From assembly GCF_001439695.1 (NCBI RefSeq), contig NZ_JYLL01000012.1:110938-174937 (forward strand): DNA of 64,000 bases. The letters are read 5' to 3'. The DNA comes from Pseudomonas veronii. GTDB lineage: Bacteria > Pseudomonadota > Gammaproteobacteria > Pseudomonadales > Pseudomonadaceae. Below are positions 17,634 to 25,897 of this stretch, one piece after another. Under the pieces are notes generated by a model. It saw only the letters and a program-made list of their open reading frames with translations. It did no database searches and was not told the origin of the DNA. The first letter of the stretch is position 1. Every line of letters starts with the position of its first letter. The translations under genes and the position numbers were made by a program.

Positions 17634-18353
17634 TTATTCCGCCTTGCGCGGAATCAGCACAACCTGCGCCGGAATAGTCTTCAGGATCTGCCGGTGAATC
17701 GTCAGGTCGTAGCCCGAATCAATGCGCTTGACCCGTTTGCTCAGCAAGGTCGCCAGCCACGGGTAATCCTGGGTGCGCGGTGCCTGGATGGTCACATCGC
17801 ACTGGTAATTCACCACGTCGGTGGCGATGGCATCCAGCTGATGGCGCAGCTCTTCGATGTCTGTGAGGTTCAGCGCCACGGTGGTGCTCTGCGCGGCCGG
17901 GTCGATGACCTTGGCGACGGGCTTGGTTTCGGCGGCCTTGAGGGCGGCCTCGGCTTTGTCCAGCTCGGCTTTGCGCGCGTGGGTGATGGCGCTGTTGACG
18001 CCACCGGTCAGCGCCGGAGCCTTGGGCATCAATGCGCGGGCGCGGCTGAGGGCGGTAGCGGCGGCGTTGACATCACCTTTTTGCAACACGATCTGACTGC
18101 GTTGCAGGTAGGCCTCGGCCAGTTGACGCTGGTAAGCCTCGAGCGCCGGATCGTTGGGCGACTGGGCTTGCAGCGCGGCCAGTTGGTCTTCGGCGGTGGC
18201 CAGCTCGCTGCTGGCCAGGTTTTGCTCCAGTTGCGCGATGGCGACAGCGCGTGCGTCCGGGGCCTCGGGGGCGGCGGGCGGGGTACTTTGACAAGCGCCC
18301 AGCAGCAGGGAAAATGCGGCAAGGAGCAGATAACGGGAGGTGAACGGCTTCAT
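17634..18353 (-). CDS. Lipoprotein of unknown function (PA5502-like)
   Basis: A 239-aa lipoprotein. The signal peptide ends in LLLGAC, a clear lipobox with Cys20. An alanine- and glutamine-rich helical region (about 30-150) has the periodicity of TPR-like or coiled-coil repeats, and a C-terminal domain follows (YQCDVTIQAP... to the end). The stop lies almost at the edge of the REP element. It sits between katE and znuB on the znuB strand, 37 bases beyond the znuB end, the position held by PA5502 in P. aeruginosa. Function unknown. Confidence 0.82.
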   Translation of the reverse strand: MKPFTSRYLLLAAFSLLLGACQSTPPAAPEAPDARAVAIAQLEQNLASSELATAEDQLAALQAQSPNDPALEAYQRQLAEAYLQRSQIVLQKGDVNAAATALSRARALMPKAPALTGGVNSAITHARKAELDKAEAALKAAETKPVAKVIDPAAQSTTVALNLTDIEELRHQLDAIATDVVNYQCDVTIQAPRTQDYPWLATLLSKRVKRIDSGYDLTIHRQILKTIPAQVVLIPRKAE

Positions 18354-18390
18354 TCCTGCGACTCTCTATTTGCGCAAAAAGCGAGCAAGT

Positions 18391-19179
18391 CTACACCCCT
18401 CGACGGGGCAGGACAAAACTCAGCAGAAACAGGGCGGCCGCCGTGACCACAATCGACGGCCCTGCCGGCGTGTCCTTGAACCAGGACAGCGCCAGGCCCC
18501 CACACACTGCCAGCATCCCCAGTACGCTGGCGCCGATCGCCATCTGTTCCGGCGAGCGGGCGTGGCGCTGGGCGGCGGCTGCGGGAATGATCAGCAGTGA
18601 CGTGATCAACAATACGCCGACAATCTTCATCGCGACAGCGATCACCACGGCGATCAACAACATCAAGGTCATGCGCAGCGCGGGCACGGGCAAGCCTTCC
18701 ACCGTGGCCAGTTCTTCATGCACGGTGATTGCCAGCAGCGGGCGCCACAGCGTCACCAGCAGCACCAGCACGGCTGCGCTGCCGCCGAGAATCCACGCAA
18801 GGTCCGTGGGGCTGATCGCCAGCAGGTCGCCGAACAGGTAAGCCATCAGGTCGATGCGTACTTCATGCATGAAGCTCAGCACCACCAGGCCCAGGGACAG
18901 AGTGCTGGGCGCCAGGATGCCCAGCAACGTGTCGGAGGCCAGCGGCTGGCGCTGTTGCAGGGTCACCAGCAGCACCGCCAGCAGCAGGCAGCCGACGGTC
19001 ACGGCGATGGCCGGGCTCACATCCAGCAGAAAGCCCAGGGCCACGCCCAGCAATGCGGCGTGGGACAAGGTGTCGCCGAAATAGGCCATGCGCCGCCAGA
19101 CCACGAACGAGCCCAGCGGGCCCGCCACCAGCGCCAGAGCCAAGCCTGCCAGCAGGGCGTAGAGCAGAAAATCAGCCAT
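18391..19179 (-). CDS. znuB: Zinc ABC transporter permease
   Basis: A 262-aa inner-membrane permease of the ABC-3 family with about eight hydrophobic segments and the family motif FGDTLSHAALLGVALG near residue 40. The start at 19179 (MADFLLYALLAG) overlaps the znuC 3' end by eight bases; longer frames add non-membrane sequence that overlaps znuC further. It forms the zinc channel with ZnuC and ZnuA. Confidence 0.94.
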   Translation of the reverse strand: MADFLLYALLAGLALALVAGPLGSFVVWRRMAYFGDTLSHAALLGVALGFLLDVSPAIAVTVGCLLLAVLLVTLQQRQPLASDTLLGILAPSTLSLGLVVLSFMHEVRIDLMAYLFGDLLAISPTDLAWILGGSAAVLVLLVTLWRPLLAITVHEELATVEGLPVPALRMTLMLLIAVVIAVAMKIVGVLLITSLLIIPAAAAQRHARSPEQMAIGASVLGMLAVCGGLALSWFKDTPAGPSIVVTAAALFLLSFVLPRRGV

Positions 19180-19957
19180 GCTTGCAGCTATCTCCATGAA
19201 CGTGAGTGTGGGGTGTGGCGGGATCGTCGACCACGGCGCCATGCAGGTCATGGGCGTGATCGTGATGGTGGTGATAAATCGCCAGGCTCTGCGCGTTCTT
19301 GCCGAACAGCTCGACGAACGCCGGGTCGCCGCTGACTTGCTCCGGATGGCCGGAGCAGCACACGTGGCGGTTGAGGCACACCACTTGGTCGGTGGTGCTC
19401 ATCACCAGGTGCAGGTCGTGAGAGACCATCAGCACGCCGCAGCCAAGGCGGTCGCGCAGGCGGGTGATCAAGCTGTACAACTCGGCCTGGCCGGCGACGT
19501 CGACGCCCTGCACCGGTTCGTCGAGCACCAGCAGTTCCGGCTCGCGCAACAGGGCGCGGGCCAGCAACACGCGCTGCATTTCACCGCCGGAGATGCTTTG
19601 CACCGGGCTGTCGATGACCTGTTCGGCACCGACCTCCTTGAGCGCGGCTTGCGCGCGGGCGCGGTCCACGCCCGGCACCAGGCGCAGGAAGCGCAGCACC
19701 GACAAGGGCAGCGTCGGGTCCACGAAGAGTTTTTGCGGCATATAGCCGACACGCAGCTTGGGCTTGCGCCACACACTGCCGGTGTCGGGCTTGAGCAGGC
19801 CGAGTACGGCGCGCACCAGGGTGGTCTTGCCGGCGCCATTGGGGCCGATCAACGTGACGATCTGCCCCGGTTCGACGCTCAGCGCGATGTTATCCAGCAC
19901 GTTTTGCCCAGCGAACGTGACCCCGACCTGCTCCAGGCGGATTAACGCGTTGCTCAT
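19172..19957 (-). CDS. znuC: Zinc ABC transporter ATP-binding protein with His-rich tail
   Basis: A 261-aa ATPase with Walker A GPNGAGKTT, signature ISGGEMQR and Walker B LLVLDEP. The C-terminal 40 residues are unusually rich in histidine (AIYHHHHDHAHD, then HTHVHGD.C.H), a plausible zinc-binding tail. The ATG at 19957 overlaps the zur stop codon (TGATG), and AGGGGG lies just upstream, so zur, znuC and znuB are probably translated as a coupled unit. Confidence 0.95.
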   Translation of the reverse strand: MSNALIRLEQVGVTFAGQNVLDNIALSVEPGQIVTLIGPNGAGKTTLVRAVLGLLKPDTGSVWRKPKLRVGYMPQKLFVDPTLPLSVLRFLRLVPGVDRARAQAALKEVGAEQVIDSPVQSISGGEMQRVLLARALLREPELLVLDEPVQGVDVAGQAELYSLITRLRDRLGCGVLMVSHDLHLVMSTTDQVVCLNRHVCCSGHPEQVSGDPAFVELFGKNAQSLAIYHHHHDHAHDLHGAVVDDPATPHTHVHGDSCKHG

Positions 19958-20439
19958 CAAGCCCCCTGGCAACCGGCGCAGAGCCCGACGACTTCGACGG
20001 TTTGCCCTTCCACCTTGAAGCCGACGTCGGCGGCGCTCTGGATGATGGCGTCGCTGATGCTGCTTTGCTCAAGCTCAATGGCGGCGTGGCACTTGCGACA
20101 GATCAGGAACTGCCCCTGGTGCGCGTGTTCCGGGTGGTTGCAGCCGACGAAGGCGTTGAGTGACGCGATGCGGTGTACCAGGCCGTTGTCCAGCAGGAAA
20201 TCCAGCGCGCGGTACACCGTGGGCGGCGCGGCGCGGCGACCGTCCTGCTCGCTGAGCACGCCGAGGATGTCGTAGGCGCCCAGCGGCTTGTGGCTCTGCC
20301 AGACCAGTTCCAGCACGCGCCGACGCAGGGCGGTCAGGCGCAGACCCTGCCGTGCGCAGAGGGTGTCGGCCTCCGACAGCGCGGTATGCACGCAGTGAGA
20401 GTGGTCGTGGGGACGGCTGGCAAGCGGTGTTATAGGCAT
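19957..20439 (-). CDS. zur: Zinc uptake regulator, Fur family
   Basis: A 160-aa Fur-family repressor (Np20/Zur of Pseudomonas). A winged helix lies at about 30-95 (RQGLRLTALRRRVLELV, then PPTVYRALDFL), followed by the dimerisation domain with CRKC (structural zinc) and C-terminal CAGC. With zinc bound it should repress znuA and its own operon. The gene heads zur-znuC-znuB and diverges from znuA, and a Zur-like palindrome lies in the shared control region. Confidence 0.93.
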   Translation of the reverse strand: MPITPLASRPHDHSHCVHTALSEADTLCARQGLRLTALRRRVLELVWQSHKPLGAYDILGVLSEQDGRRAAPPTVYRALDFLLDNGLVHRIASLNAFVGCNHPEHAHQGQFLICRKCHAAIELEQSSISDAIIQSAADVGFKVEGQTVEVVGLCAGCQGA

Positions 20440-20466
20440 GAGCGGCGACAGATATTTGATAGAGAC

Positions 20467-20479
20467 GTTATTATGTTAC
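20467..20479. promoter_or_regulatory. Candidate Zur operator between zur and znuA
   Basis: GTTATTATGTTAC matches 9 of 12 defined positions of the gammaproteobacterial Zur core GTTATA-N-TATAAC. It lies in the 58-67 base gap between the divergent zur and znuA starts, where one bound repressor could block both promoters. The gap has no other AT-rich dyad. Confidence 0.6.
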
Positions 20480-20506
20480 CCGTTCCTACACCATTGAGTG
20501 GTCATC

Positions 20507-21427
20507 GTGTCCCGACTTTTTCCCGTTTTTGTCGTATTTGTCGCCAGTTTGCTCACCGCGGGTGCCGCTCAGGCGGAGGTCAAGGTGCTGACCAGCATCA
20601 AGCCGCTGCAGTTGATTGCTGCGGCTGTGCAGGACGGCGTGGCGGTTCCCGAGGTGTTGTTGCCGCCGGGGGCCTCGCCGCATAACTATGCGTTGCGCCC
20701 ATCCGACGTGCGGCGCGTGCAGTCGGTGGACTTGCTGTATTGGATCGGCCCGGACATGGAAGGCTTCCTGCCCCGCGTCCTCAAGGGGCGCAGCCTGCCG
20801 ACGGTGGCCGTGCAGGATCTTCCGGGCATGAAACTCCGCCGTTTCGCCGAAGATAGCCATTCCCACGCCGACGATGCCGACGAACATGACCACGATCATC
20901 GCCCAGGCACTTTGGATGCACATCTGTGGTTGTCGACGCTCAACGCCCGGGTGATTGCCGCACGCATGGGCGCCGACCTCAGCGCCGCGGACCCGGCCAA
21001 TGCCGAGCGCTACCAGCTCAACGTGAAGGCGTTCGTGAGCCGACTGGATGCGTTGGACGCGCGCTTGAAAGCGCGGATGGCCGGCATCCACGACAAGCCT
21101 TACTTTGTGTTCCACGAAGCCTTTGATTATTTCGAAGAGGCCTACGGCCTCAAGCACGCCGGTGTGTTCAGCGTGGCCGCCGAAGTGCAGCCCGGTGCCC
21201 AGCATGTGGCGGCGATGCGTACACGTTTGCAGGAAGTCGGCAAGACCTGCGTGTTCAGTGAGCCGCCGCTGCGTCCGCGCCTGGCGGAAACGCTGGTGGC
21301 CGGTTTGCCGGTGAAATTGGCGGAGCTGGATGCGTTGGGGGGGTACACCCCGGCTTCCGCTCAAGGTTACGAACAGGTGCTGGACAAGCTGGGCAATGAC
21401 TTGGCGGGCTGCCTGGAGTCGCTCTGA
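20507..21427 (+). CDS. znuA: Zinc ABC transporter substrate-binding protein
   Basis: A 306-aa periplasmic protein of the cluster A-I metal-binding family. The signal peptide ends near AGAAQA, and the mature protein begins EVKVLTSIKPLQL. A histidine-rich loop at about 125-140 (SHADDADEHDHDH) is typical of ZnuA and buffers zinc. The start is a GTG: 20507 gives MSRLFPV and has GAGTGG upstream, while 20498 (also GTG) would add three residues. It diverges from zur, with a Zur-like box between. Confidence 0.92.
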   Translation: MSRLFPVFVVFVASLLTAGAAQAEVKVLTSIKPLQLIAAAVQDGVAVPEVLLPPGASPHNYALRPSDVRRVQSVDLLYWIGPDMEGFLPRVLKGRSLPTVAVQDLPGMKLRRFAEDSHSHADDADEHDHDHRPGTLDAHLWLSTLNARVIAARMGADLSAADPANAERYQLNVKAFVSRLDALDARLKARMAGIHDKPYFVFHEAFDYFEEAYGLKHAGVFSVAAEVQPGAQHVAAMRTRLQEVGKTCVFSEPPLRPRLAETLVAGLPVKLAELDALGGYTPASAQGYEQVLDKLGNDLAGCLESL

Positions 21428-21446
21428 AAGCCCAGGCATAACGTCT

Positions 21447-21476
21447 GTAGGAGGGAGCAAGAAGCCCCCTCCCGCA
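21447..21476. repeat. Imperfect REP-like hairpin
   Basis: GGAGGG and CCCCTCC arms around an AGCAAGAAG loop, followed on the plus strand by ATTTT. It is a degraded REP relative between converging znuA and thrB and probably acts as a two-way terminator. Confidence 0.6.
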
Positions 21477-21478
21477 TT

Positions 21479-22432
21479 TTAGAGCGCGAACGGCAGCTGG
21501 ATCGCGACCTGCTGGCGCTGCGCCAGCCGATGCTCGAACTCCGCCGGGTCATGAATCAACACATCCTGCCCGGCAAACGACTCCGCCGCGATCAGGCGTG
21601 ACAACCAGAACCGCACGCACGCCACGCGCAACATCGTCGGCCACAACTCGGCTTCTTTCGCGGTAAACGGGCGCAACCCCGCATAAGCCCCGAGCAGTGC
21701 GCGGGCGCGCTGGCCGTCGAGTACGCCGTCGGCGTCCGAGCACCAGTCATTCAGGGCGATCGCCACGTCGTACAGCATCGGGCCCGAGCAGGCGTTGTAA
21801 AAGTCGATCAAGCCCGTCAGGTGCGTGCCTTCAAACATCGCGTTGTCGCGAAACAGATCCGCGTGAATATTCGCGCGCGGCAGGGCGAGGATCTGCGCCT
21901 TGTGGGCCTCGATCTCATCCAGTGCGTCGCGCAGCAGGCGTTGCGGCGCTGCGTCCAGGTGCGAAATCAACTGCGCGCCTTCGCTGAGCATCCAGTCCAG
22001 CCCGCGATCGGTCTTGCGCTCCAGCACCTTGTCGCCCTGGGTCGCCAGGTGCAGATGGCCAAGCAGGTCGCCGACCTGGGCGCAGTGCTGGGCATTGGCG
22101 TCCTTGATGTGCTTGCCGGCCAGGCGCGGTTGCAGCAGCGCCGGTTTGCCGGCCAATTCGCGCAGGGCCACGCCGTCGGTGGTGCGCAGGGCGTAAGGCA
22201 CCGGCAAGTCGGCGTCGTGGAGCACGTCGAGCAGTTCGATGAAGAACGGCATTTCCTGCACCGGGCCGCGCTCGACCAGGGTCAGGACGAACTCACCCTG
22301 TTCCAGGCTGATGAAGAAATTGGTGTTTTCGCTACCCGCGGCGATCCCCTGGAAATCAAGCAGGCGGCCGAGCCCGTAAGGGGCAAGAAAGGTTTCCAGC
22401 TCGGGCCGAGCCAGGGGGGTGAACACAGACAT
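21479..22432 (-). CDS. thrB: Homoserine kinase, aminoglycoside-phosphotransferase-like type
   Basis: A 317-aa kinase of the APH/choline kinase fold (the Pseudomonas-type ThrB), not the GHMP kinase found in enterobacteria. The N-terminal MSVFTPLARPELETFLAPYG and SENTNFFI segments mark the nucleotide-binding lobe. The catalytic loop is in NIHADLFRDN, with the metal aspartate in LIDFYNA. It phosphorylates homoserine on the way to threonine. The start at 22432 fits the family N-terminus, though the upstream ribosome-binding site is poor. A DUF2782 gene lies just upstream on the same strand. Confidence 0.92.
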   Translation of the reverse strand: MSVFTPLARPELETFLAPYGLGRLLDFQGIAAGSENTNFFISLEQGEFVLTLVERGPVQEMPFFIELLDVLHDADLPVPYALRTTDGVALRELAGKPALLQPRLAGKHIKDANAQHCAQVGDLLGHLHLATQGDKVLERKTDRGLDWMLSEGAQLISHLDAAPQRLLRDALDEIEAHKAQILALPRANIHADLFRDNAMFEGTHLTGLIDFYNACSGPMLYDVAIALNDWCSDADGVLDGQRARALLGAYAGLRPFTAKEAELWPTMLRVACVRFWLSRLIAAESFAGQDVLIHDPAEFEHRLAQRQQVAIQLPFAL

Positions 22433-22488
22433 GGTTAAAACTGCCAGTACGGGCGCCGCGGTGTGCGGCGCCAATTGAAGTTAAGAAA

Positions 22489-22779
22489 TCATTTCCATTC
22501 GAAGATCTTCCATGACGGGATCAGCATATCCGGTTGGTCAGAGCGGATGAAATTCGCATCGGTTCCGTCCGCGCGCACCAGGAAATACGGTGGGAAGCCT
22601 TTCTTCGTTATCTTGATTGCGTACAGGAAACCGTTTTGACGGTACTCCTGAATGGTTCTGTCGCCCTCTGTGCGAATGGTAACTTCCGGATCACCCGAAG
22701 GCGCACTGTCGGCCGCCATGGCAACCATCGGAGCGAATGCAAACAAGCCGGTCAACAGCAGGCGATTGAATGAGCGCAT
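22489..22779 (-). CDS. DUF2782 family periplasmic protein
   Basis: A 96-aa protein with a clean signal peptide (cleavage near AMAADSAPS) and a compact domain containing EYRQNGFLYAIKITKKGFPPYFL, which I recognise as the DUF2782 family found between polA and thrB in Pseudomonas (PA5494-like). Function unknown. It lies 56 bases upstream of thrB on the same strand and diverges from polA with 74 bases between starts. Confidence 0.88.
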   Translation of the reverse strand: MRSFNRLLLTGLFAFAPMVAMAADSAPSGDPEVTIRTEGDRTIQEYRQNGFLYAIKITKKGFPPYFLVRADGTDANFIRSDQPDMLIPSWKIFEWK

Positions 22780-22853
22780 GATAACCTTGTCCCTTTGTTG
22801 TCTGTGGTCCGGCTATTCTAGCGCCTGACCCGCCGAAAAGGTTGATCCTGCTC

Positions 22854-25628
22854 ATGAGCCAAGCCCCCCTCGTCCTGGTGGACGGTTCTTCATATCTGTA
22901 CCGCGCCTTCCACGCGCTGCCACCGCTGACCACTTCCAAAGGCCTGCCGACCGGTGCGGTCAAGGGCGTGTTGAACATGCTCAAGAGCCTGCGCAAGCAG
23001 TACCCGGACAGCCCGTTCGCGGTCGTGTTCGACGCCAAGGGTGGGACCTTTCGCGACGAAATGTACGCCGAATACAAGGCCAACCGCCCAAGCATGCCCG
23101 ACGACATGCGCCTGCAGATCGAGCCCCTGCACCAGAGCGTGATTGCCCTGGGTTTCCCGCTGTTGTGCGTCGAAGGCGTCGAAGCCGATGACGTGATCGG
23201 CACCCTGGCCCGCAGCAGCGCAGCCGCGGACCGCCCGGTGGTGATCTCGACCGGCGACAAAGACATGGCGCAGCTGGTGGACGGGCACATTACCTTGGTC
23301 AACACCATGACCGGTAGCGCCATGGATGTGGAGGGCGTAAAGGAGAAATTTGGCGTCGCTCCGGAGCAGATTATCGACTATCTGGCGTTGATGGGCGATT
23401 CGTCCGACAACATCCCTGGCGTTCCGGGCATTGGTCCGAAGACCGCTTCTGGCTTGCTGGTGGGCGTCAATGGCGGCCTGAAAGAGCTGTATGAAAATCT
23501 GGATATTGTGCCGAGCCTGCCTATCCGTGGGGCCAAGACCCTGCCGGCCAAGCTGCAAGAGCATAAGGACATGGCCTTCCTCTCCTATCAACTGGCGACG
23601 ATCAAGATCGACGTGCCGCTGGACGTGGGCCTGGATGATCTGCACCTGATCGAGCCGGATCGCGAAAAACTCCTGGAGCTGTACACCCTCCTGGAGTTCA
23701 AAAGCTGGTTCGAGGAAGTGCAGCGCGACGCCAAGCGCACCGGCTTGGAGGTGGCGGCTCCGGTCGCCGAGAATGCGCCGGTCGTCAGCACCGAGCTCAA
23801 GTACGAGACCATCCTCGATCAGGCGCGTTTCGATGTGTGGCTGAAGAAGCTCGGCGAGGCCAAGCTGTTCGCCTTCGATACCGAGACCACCGGCATCGAT
23901 GCACAGCAAGCGCAGCTGGTTGGGTTGTCGTTCGCGGTGCAGCCCTACGAAGCGGCCTACATCCCGCTGACCCATTCCTACATGGGCGTGCCGGAGCAGC
24001 TGGACCGCGACACGGTGCTGCGCGCGCTCAAGCCGATCCTCGAAGACCCGAGCAAGCTCAAGGTGGGCCAGCACGCCAAGTTCGATATGAATATCCTGGC
24101 CAACTGTGCCATCGGTGGCGATCAGAATTGTGGCATCACGGTGCAGGGCATTGCCTACGACACCATGCTCGAATCCTACGTCCTCGACTCCACCGCCACA
24201 CGGCATGACATGGACAGCCTGGCTCAGAAATACCTGGGTCACACCACGGTGAGCTTCCAGGATATTGCGGGTAAAGGCGCCAAACAGCTGACCTTTGACC
24301 AGATCTCCCTCGAACAGGCCGGCCCTTACGCGGCTGAAGATGCCGACGTCACCCTGCGCCTGCACCAGACCTTGTTCGAAAAACTCCAGGCGATCCCCAG
24401 CCTGGTCAGCGTGCTGACCGATATCGAGATGCCGCTGGTGCCGGTGCTGGCGCGTATCGAGCGTCAGGGCGCGCTGGTGGATGCCAAGTTGCTCGGCGTG
24501 CAGAGTGTTGAGCTGGGCGAGAAGATGGTCGAACTGGAGCGTGAGGCATTTGCCATCGCCGGTGAGGAGTTCAACCTGGGCTCGCCCAAGCAATTGGGCG
24601 CGATCCTCTACGAAAAACTCGGCCACCCGGTTCTCAGCAAGACCGCCAAGGGCCAGGCGTCGACCGCCGAAGCGGTGCTTGCCGAACTGGCCGAGCAGGA
24701 TTTCCCGCTGCCCAAGGTGCTGATGCAGTACCGCTCCATGAGCAAGCTGAAAAGCACCTACACCGACCGCTTGCCTGAGCAGATCAACCCGCGCACTGGG
24801 CGCATCCATACCTCGTATCACCAGGCGGTGGCGGCCACCGGGCGTTTGTCGTCGAGTGATCCGAACCTGCAGAACATTCCGATCCGCACCGCTGAAGGCC
24901 GGCGGATTCGTCAGGCGTTCGTCGCGCCAAAAGGCTACAAGCTGCTGGCGGCGGACTACTCGCAGATCGAGCTGCGGATCATGGCGCACCTGGCCAAGGA
25001 CGAAGGCTTGCTGCACGCCTTCCGCAATGACCTGGACGTACACAAGGCCACCGCCGCCGAAGTATTTGGCGTGGAGCTGGGCGCGGTCACCACCGACCAG
25101 CGTCGCAGCGCCAAGGCGATCAACTTCGGCCTGATCTACGGCATGAGCGCGTTTGGCCTGGCCAAGCAGATCGGTGTCGATCGTAAACAGTCCCAGGCCT
25201 ATATCGACCGTTATTTCGCCCGCTATCCGGGCGTGCTGGCCTATATGGAGCGCACCCGCGCCCAGGCGGCCGAGCAGGGTTATGTCGAGACGATCTTCGG
25301 TCGCCGCCTGTACCTGCCGGACATCAACGCGAAGAACCCGGCGCTGCGCAAAGGCGCCGAGCGCACGGCGATCAACGCGCCGATGCAGGGCACCGCGGCG
25401 GATATCATCAAGAAAGCCATGGTGGCGGTGGATAACTGGCTGACCGCGTCAGGCCTGGATGCCAAAGTCATCCTGCAGGTACACGATGAGCTGGTGCTGG
25501 AGGTTCGCGAGGATCTGGTCGATCAAGTGCGTGACGAGATCCGCCAGCACATGAGCCACGCGGCGACGCTGGATGTGCCGCTGCTGGTGGAAGTGGGCGT
25601 GGGTGATAACTGGGACGAAGCGCACTGA
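22854..25628 (+). CDS. polA: DNA polymerase I
   Basis: A 924-aa repair and Okazaki-fragment polymerase. Domains in order: 5'-3' exonuclease (about 1-290, beginning LVLVDGSSYLYRAF), 3'-5' proofreading exonuclease with an intact DTETTG motif (about 340-520), and the polymerase domain with motif A (DYSQIELR), the O-helix (RRSAKAINFGLIYG) and motif C (VHDELV). The ATG at 22854 (MSQAPLVLV) matches the family start. A strong terminator follows the stop, and the ErsA sRNA gene lies downstream. Confidence 0.97.
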   Translation: MSQAPLVLVDGSSYLYRAFHALPPLTTSKGLPTGAVKGVLNMLKSLRKQYPDSPFAVVFDAKGGTFRDEMYAEYKANRPSMPDDMRLQIEPLHQSVIALGFPLLCVEGVEADDVIGTLARSSAAADRPVVISTGDKDMAQLVDGHITLVNTMTGSAMDVEGVKEKFGVAPEQIIDYLALMGDSSDNIPGVPGIGPKTASGLLVGVNGGLKELYENLDIVPSLPIRGAKTLPAKLQEHKDMAFLSYQLATIKIDVPLDVGLDDLHLIEPDREKLLELYTLLEFKSWFEEVQRDAKRTGLEVAAPVAENAPVVSTELKYETILDQARFDVWLKKLGEAKLFAFDTETTGIDAQQAQLVGLSFAVQPYEAAYIPLTHSYMGVPEQLDRDTVLRALKPILEDPSKLKVGQHAKFDMNILANCAIGGDQNCGITVQGIAYDTMLESYVLDSTATRHDMDSLAQKYLGHTTVSFQDIAGKGAKQLTFDQISLEQAGPYAAEDADVTLRLHQTLFEKLQAIPSLVSVLTDIEMPLVPVLARIERQGALVDAKLLGVQSVELGEKMVELEREAFAIAGEEFNLGSPKQLGAILYEKLGHPVLSKTAKGQASTAEAVLAELAEQDFPLPKVLMQYRSMSKLKSTYTDRLPEQINPRTGRIHTSYHQAVAATGRLSSSDPNLQNIPIRTAEGRRIRQAFVAPKGYKLLAADYSQIELRIMAHLAKDEGLLHAFRNDLDVHKATAAEVFGVELGAVTTDQRRSAKAINFGLIYGMSAFGLAKQIGVDRKQSQAYIDRYFARYPGVLAYMERTRAQAAEQGYVETIFGRRLYLPDINAKNPALRKGAERTAINAPMQGTAADIIKKAMVAVDNWLTASGLDAKVILQVHDELVLEVREDLVDQVRDEIRQHMSHAATLDVPLLVEVGVGDNWDEAH

Positions 25629-25636
25629 TAGCGCGG

Positions 25637-25665
25637 TTCTGCCACCGCCGAGGGTGGTGGCAGAA
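25637..25665 (+). terminator. Rho-independent terminator of polA
   Basis: TTCTGCCACC (25637-25646) pairs perfectly with GGTGGCAGAA (25656-25665) across a nine-base loop, eight bases after the polA stop. The following T run is short. Confidence 0.75.
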
Positions 25666-25720
25666 CGCTTTAGATCCGAAAACGCCGTCGCTTATTGCAA
25701 ATAGTTTTTTGTACCTGCCG

Positions 25721-25748
25721 GAACTTAACTCATGAAATGCCACTCAGA
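25721..25748 (+). promoter_or_regulatory. AlgU (sigma-22/sigma-E type) promoter of ersA
   Basis: GAACTT at 25721-25726 and TCAGA at 25744-25748 with 17 bases between match the AlgU/RpoE consensus (GAACTT, 16-17, TCtGA). P. aeruginosa ErsA is known to be driven from such an envelope-stress promoter. Confidence 0.75.
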
Positions 25749-25754
25749 GTTACT

Positions 25755-25884
25755 GAATGGGCGGTGAAGCCCTTCAATGCTCCTATGTTGTGTTAAGTGT
25801 TGGCAGATATCTGGACCCCGCCCTAGCGGTCCGGAGCTTGAACCCCGAACTTCCCCTCCCCATACGAAGTCCGGGGTTTTTTTT
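25755..25884 (+). ncRNA. ersA: ErsA / Spot 42-like small RNA
   Basis: There is no coding frame between polA and engB, but the stretch begins about six bases after an AlgU-type -10 and ends in a strong terminator. The terminator stem is CCCCG.ACTTC (25843-25853) with GAAGT.CGGGG ending at 25876, followed by eight T residues (25877-25884). This is the position of Spot 42 in enterobacteria and of ErsA in P. aeruginosa, an Hfq-dependent sRNA linked to envelope stress, algC and biofilm control. The unpaired CCCCTCCCC terminator loop is a likely seed for base-pairing. The exact 5' end is estimated from the promoter. Confidence 0.82.
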
Positions 25885-25897
25885 GCCTGCGCAAAAG

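Noticed and set aside
22890..25043. A 717-codon open frame on the minus strand opposite polA
   Set aside because: It mirrors the high-GC codon pattern of polA, has no ribosome-binding site or recognisable domain, and polA is unmistakable on the plus strand.
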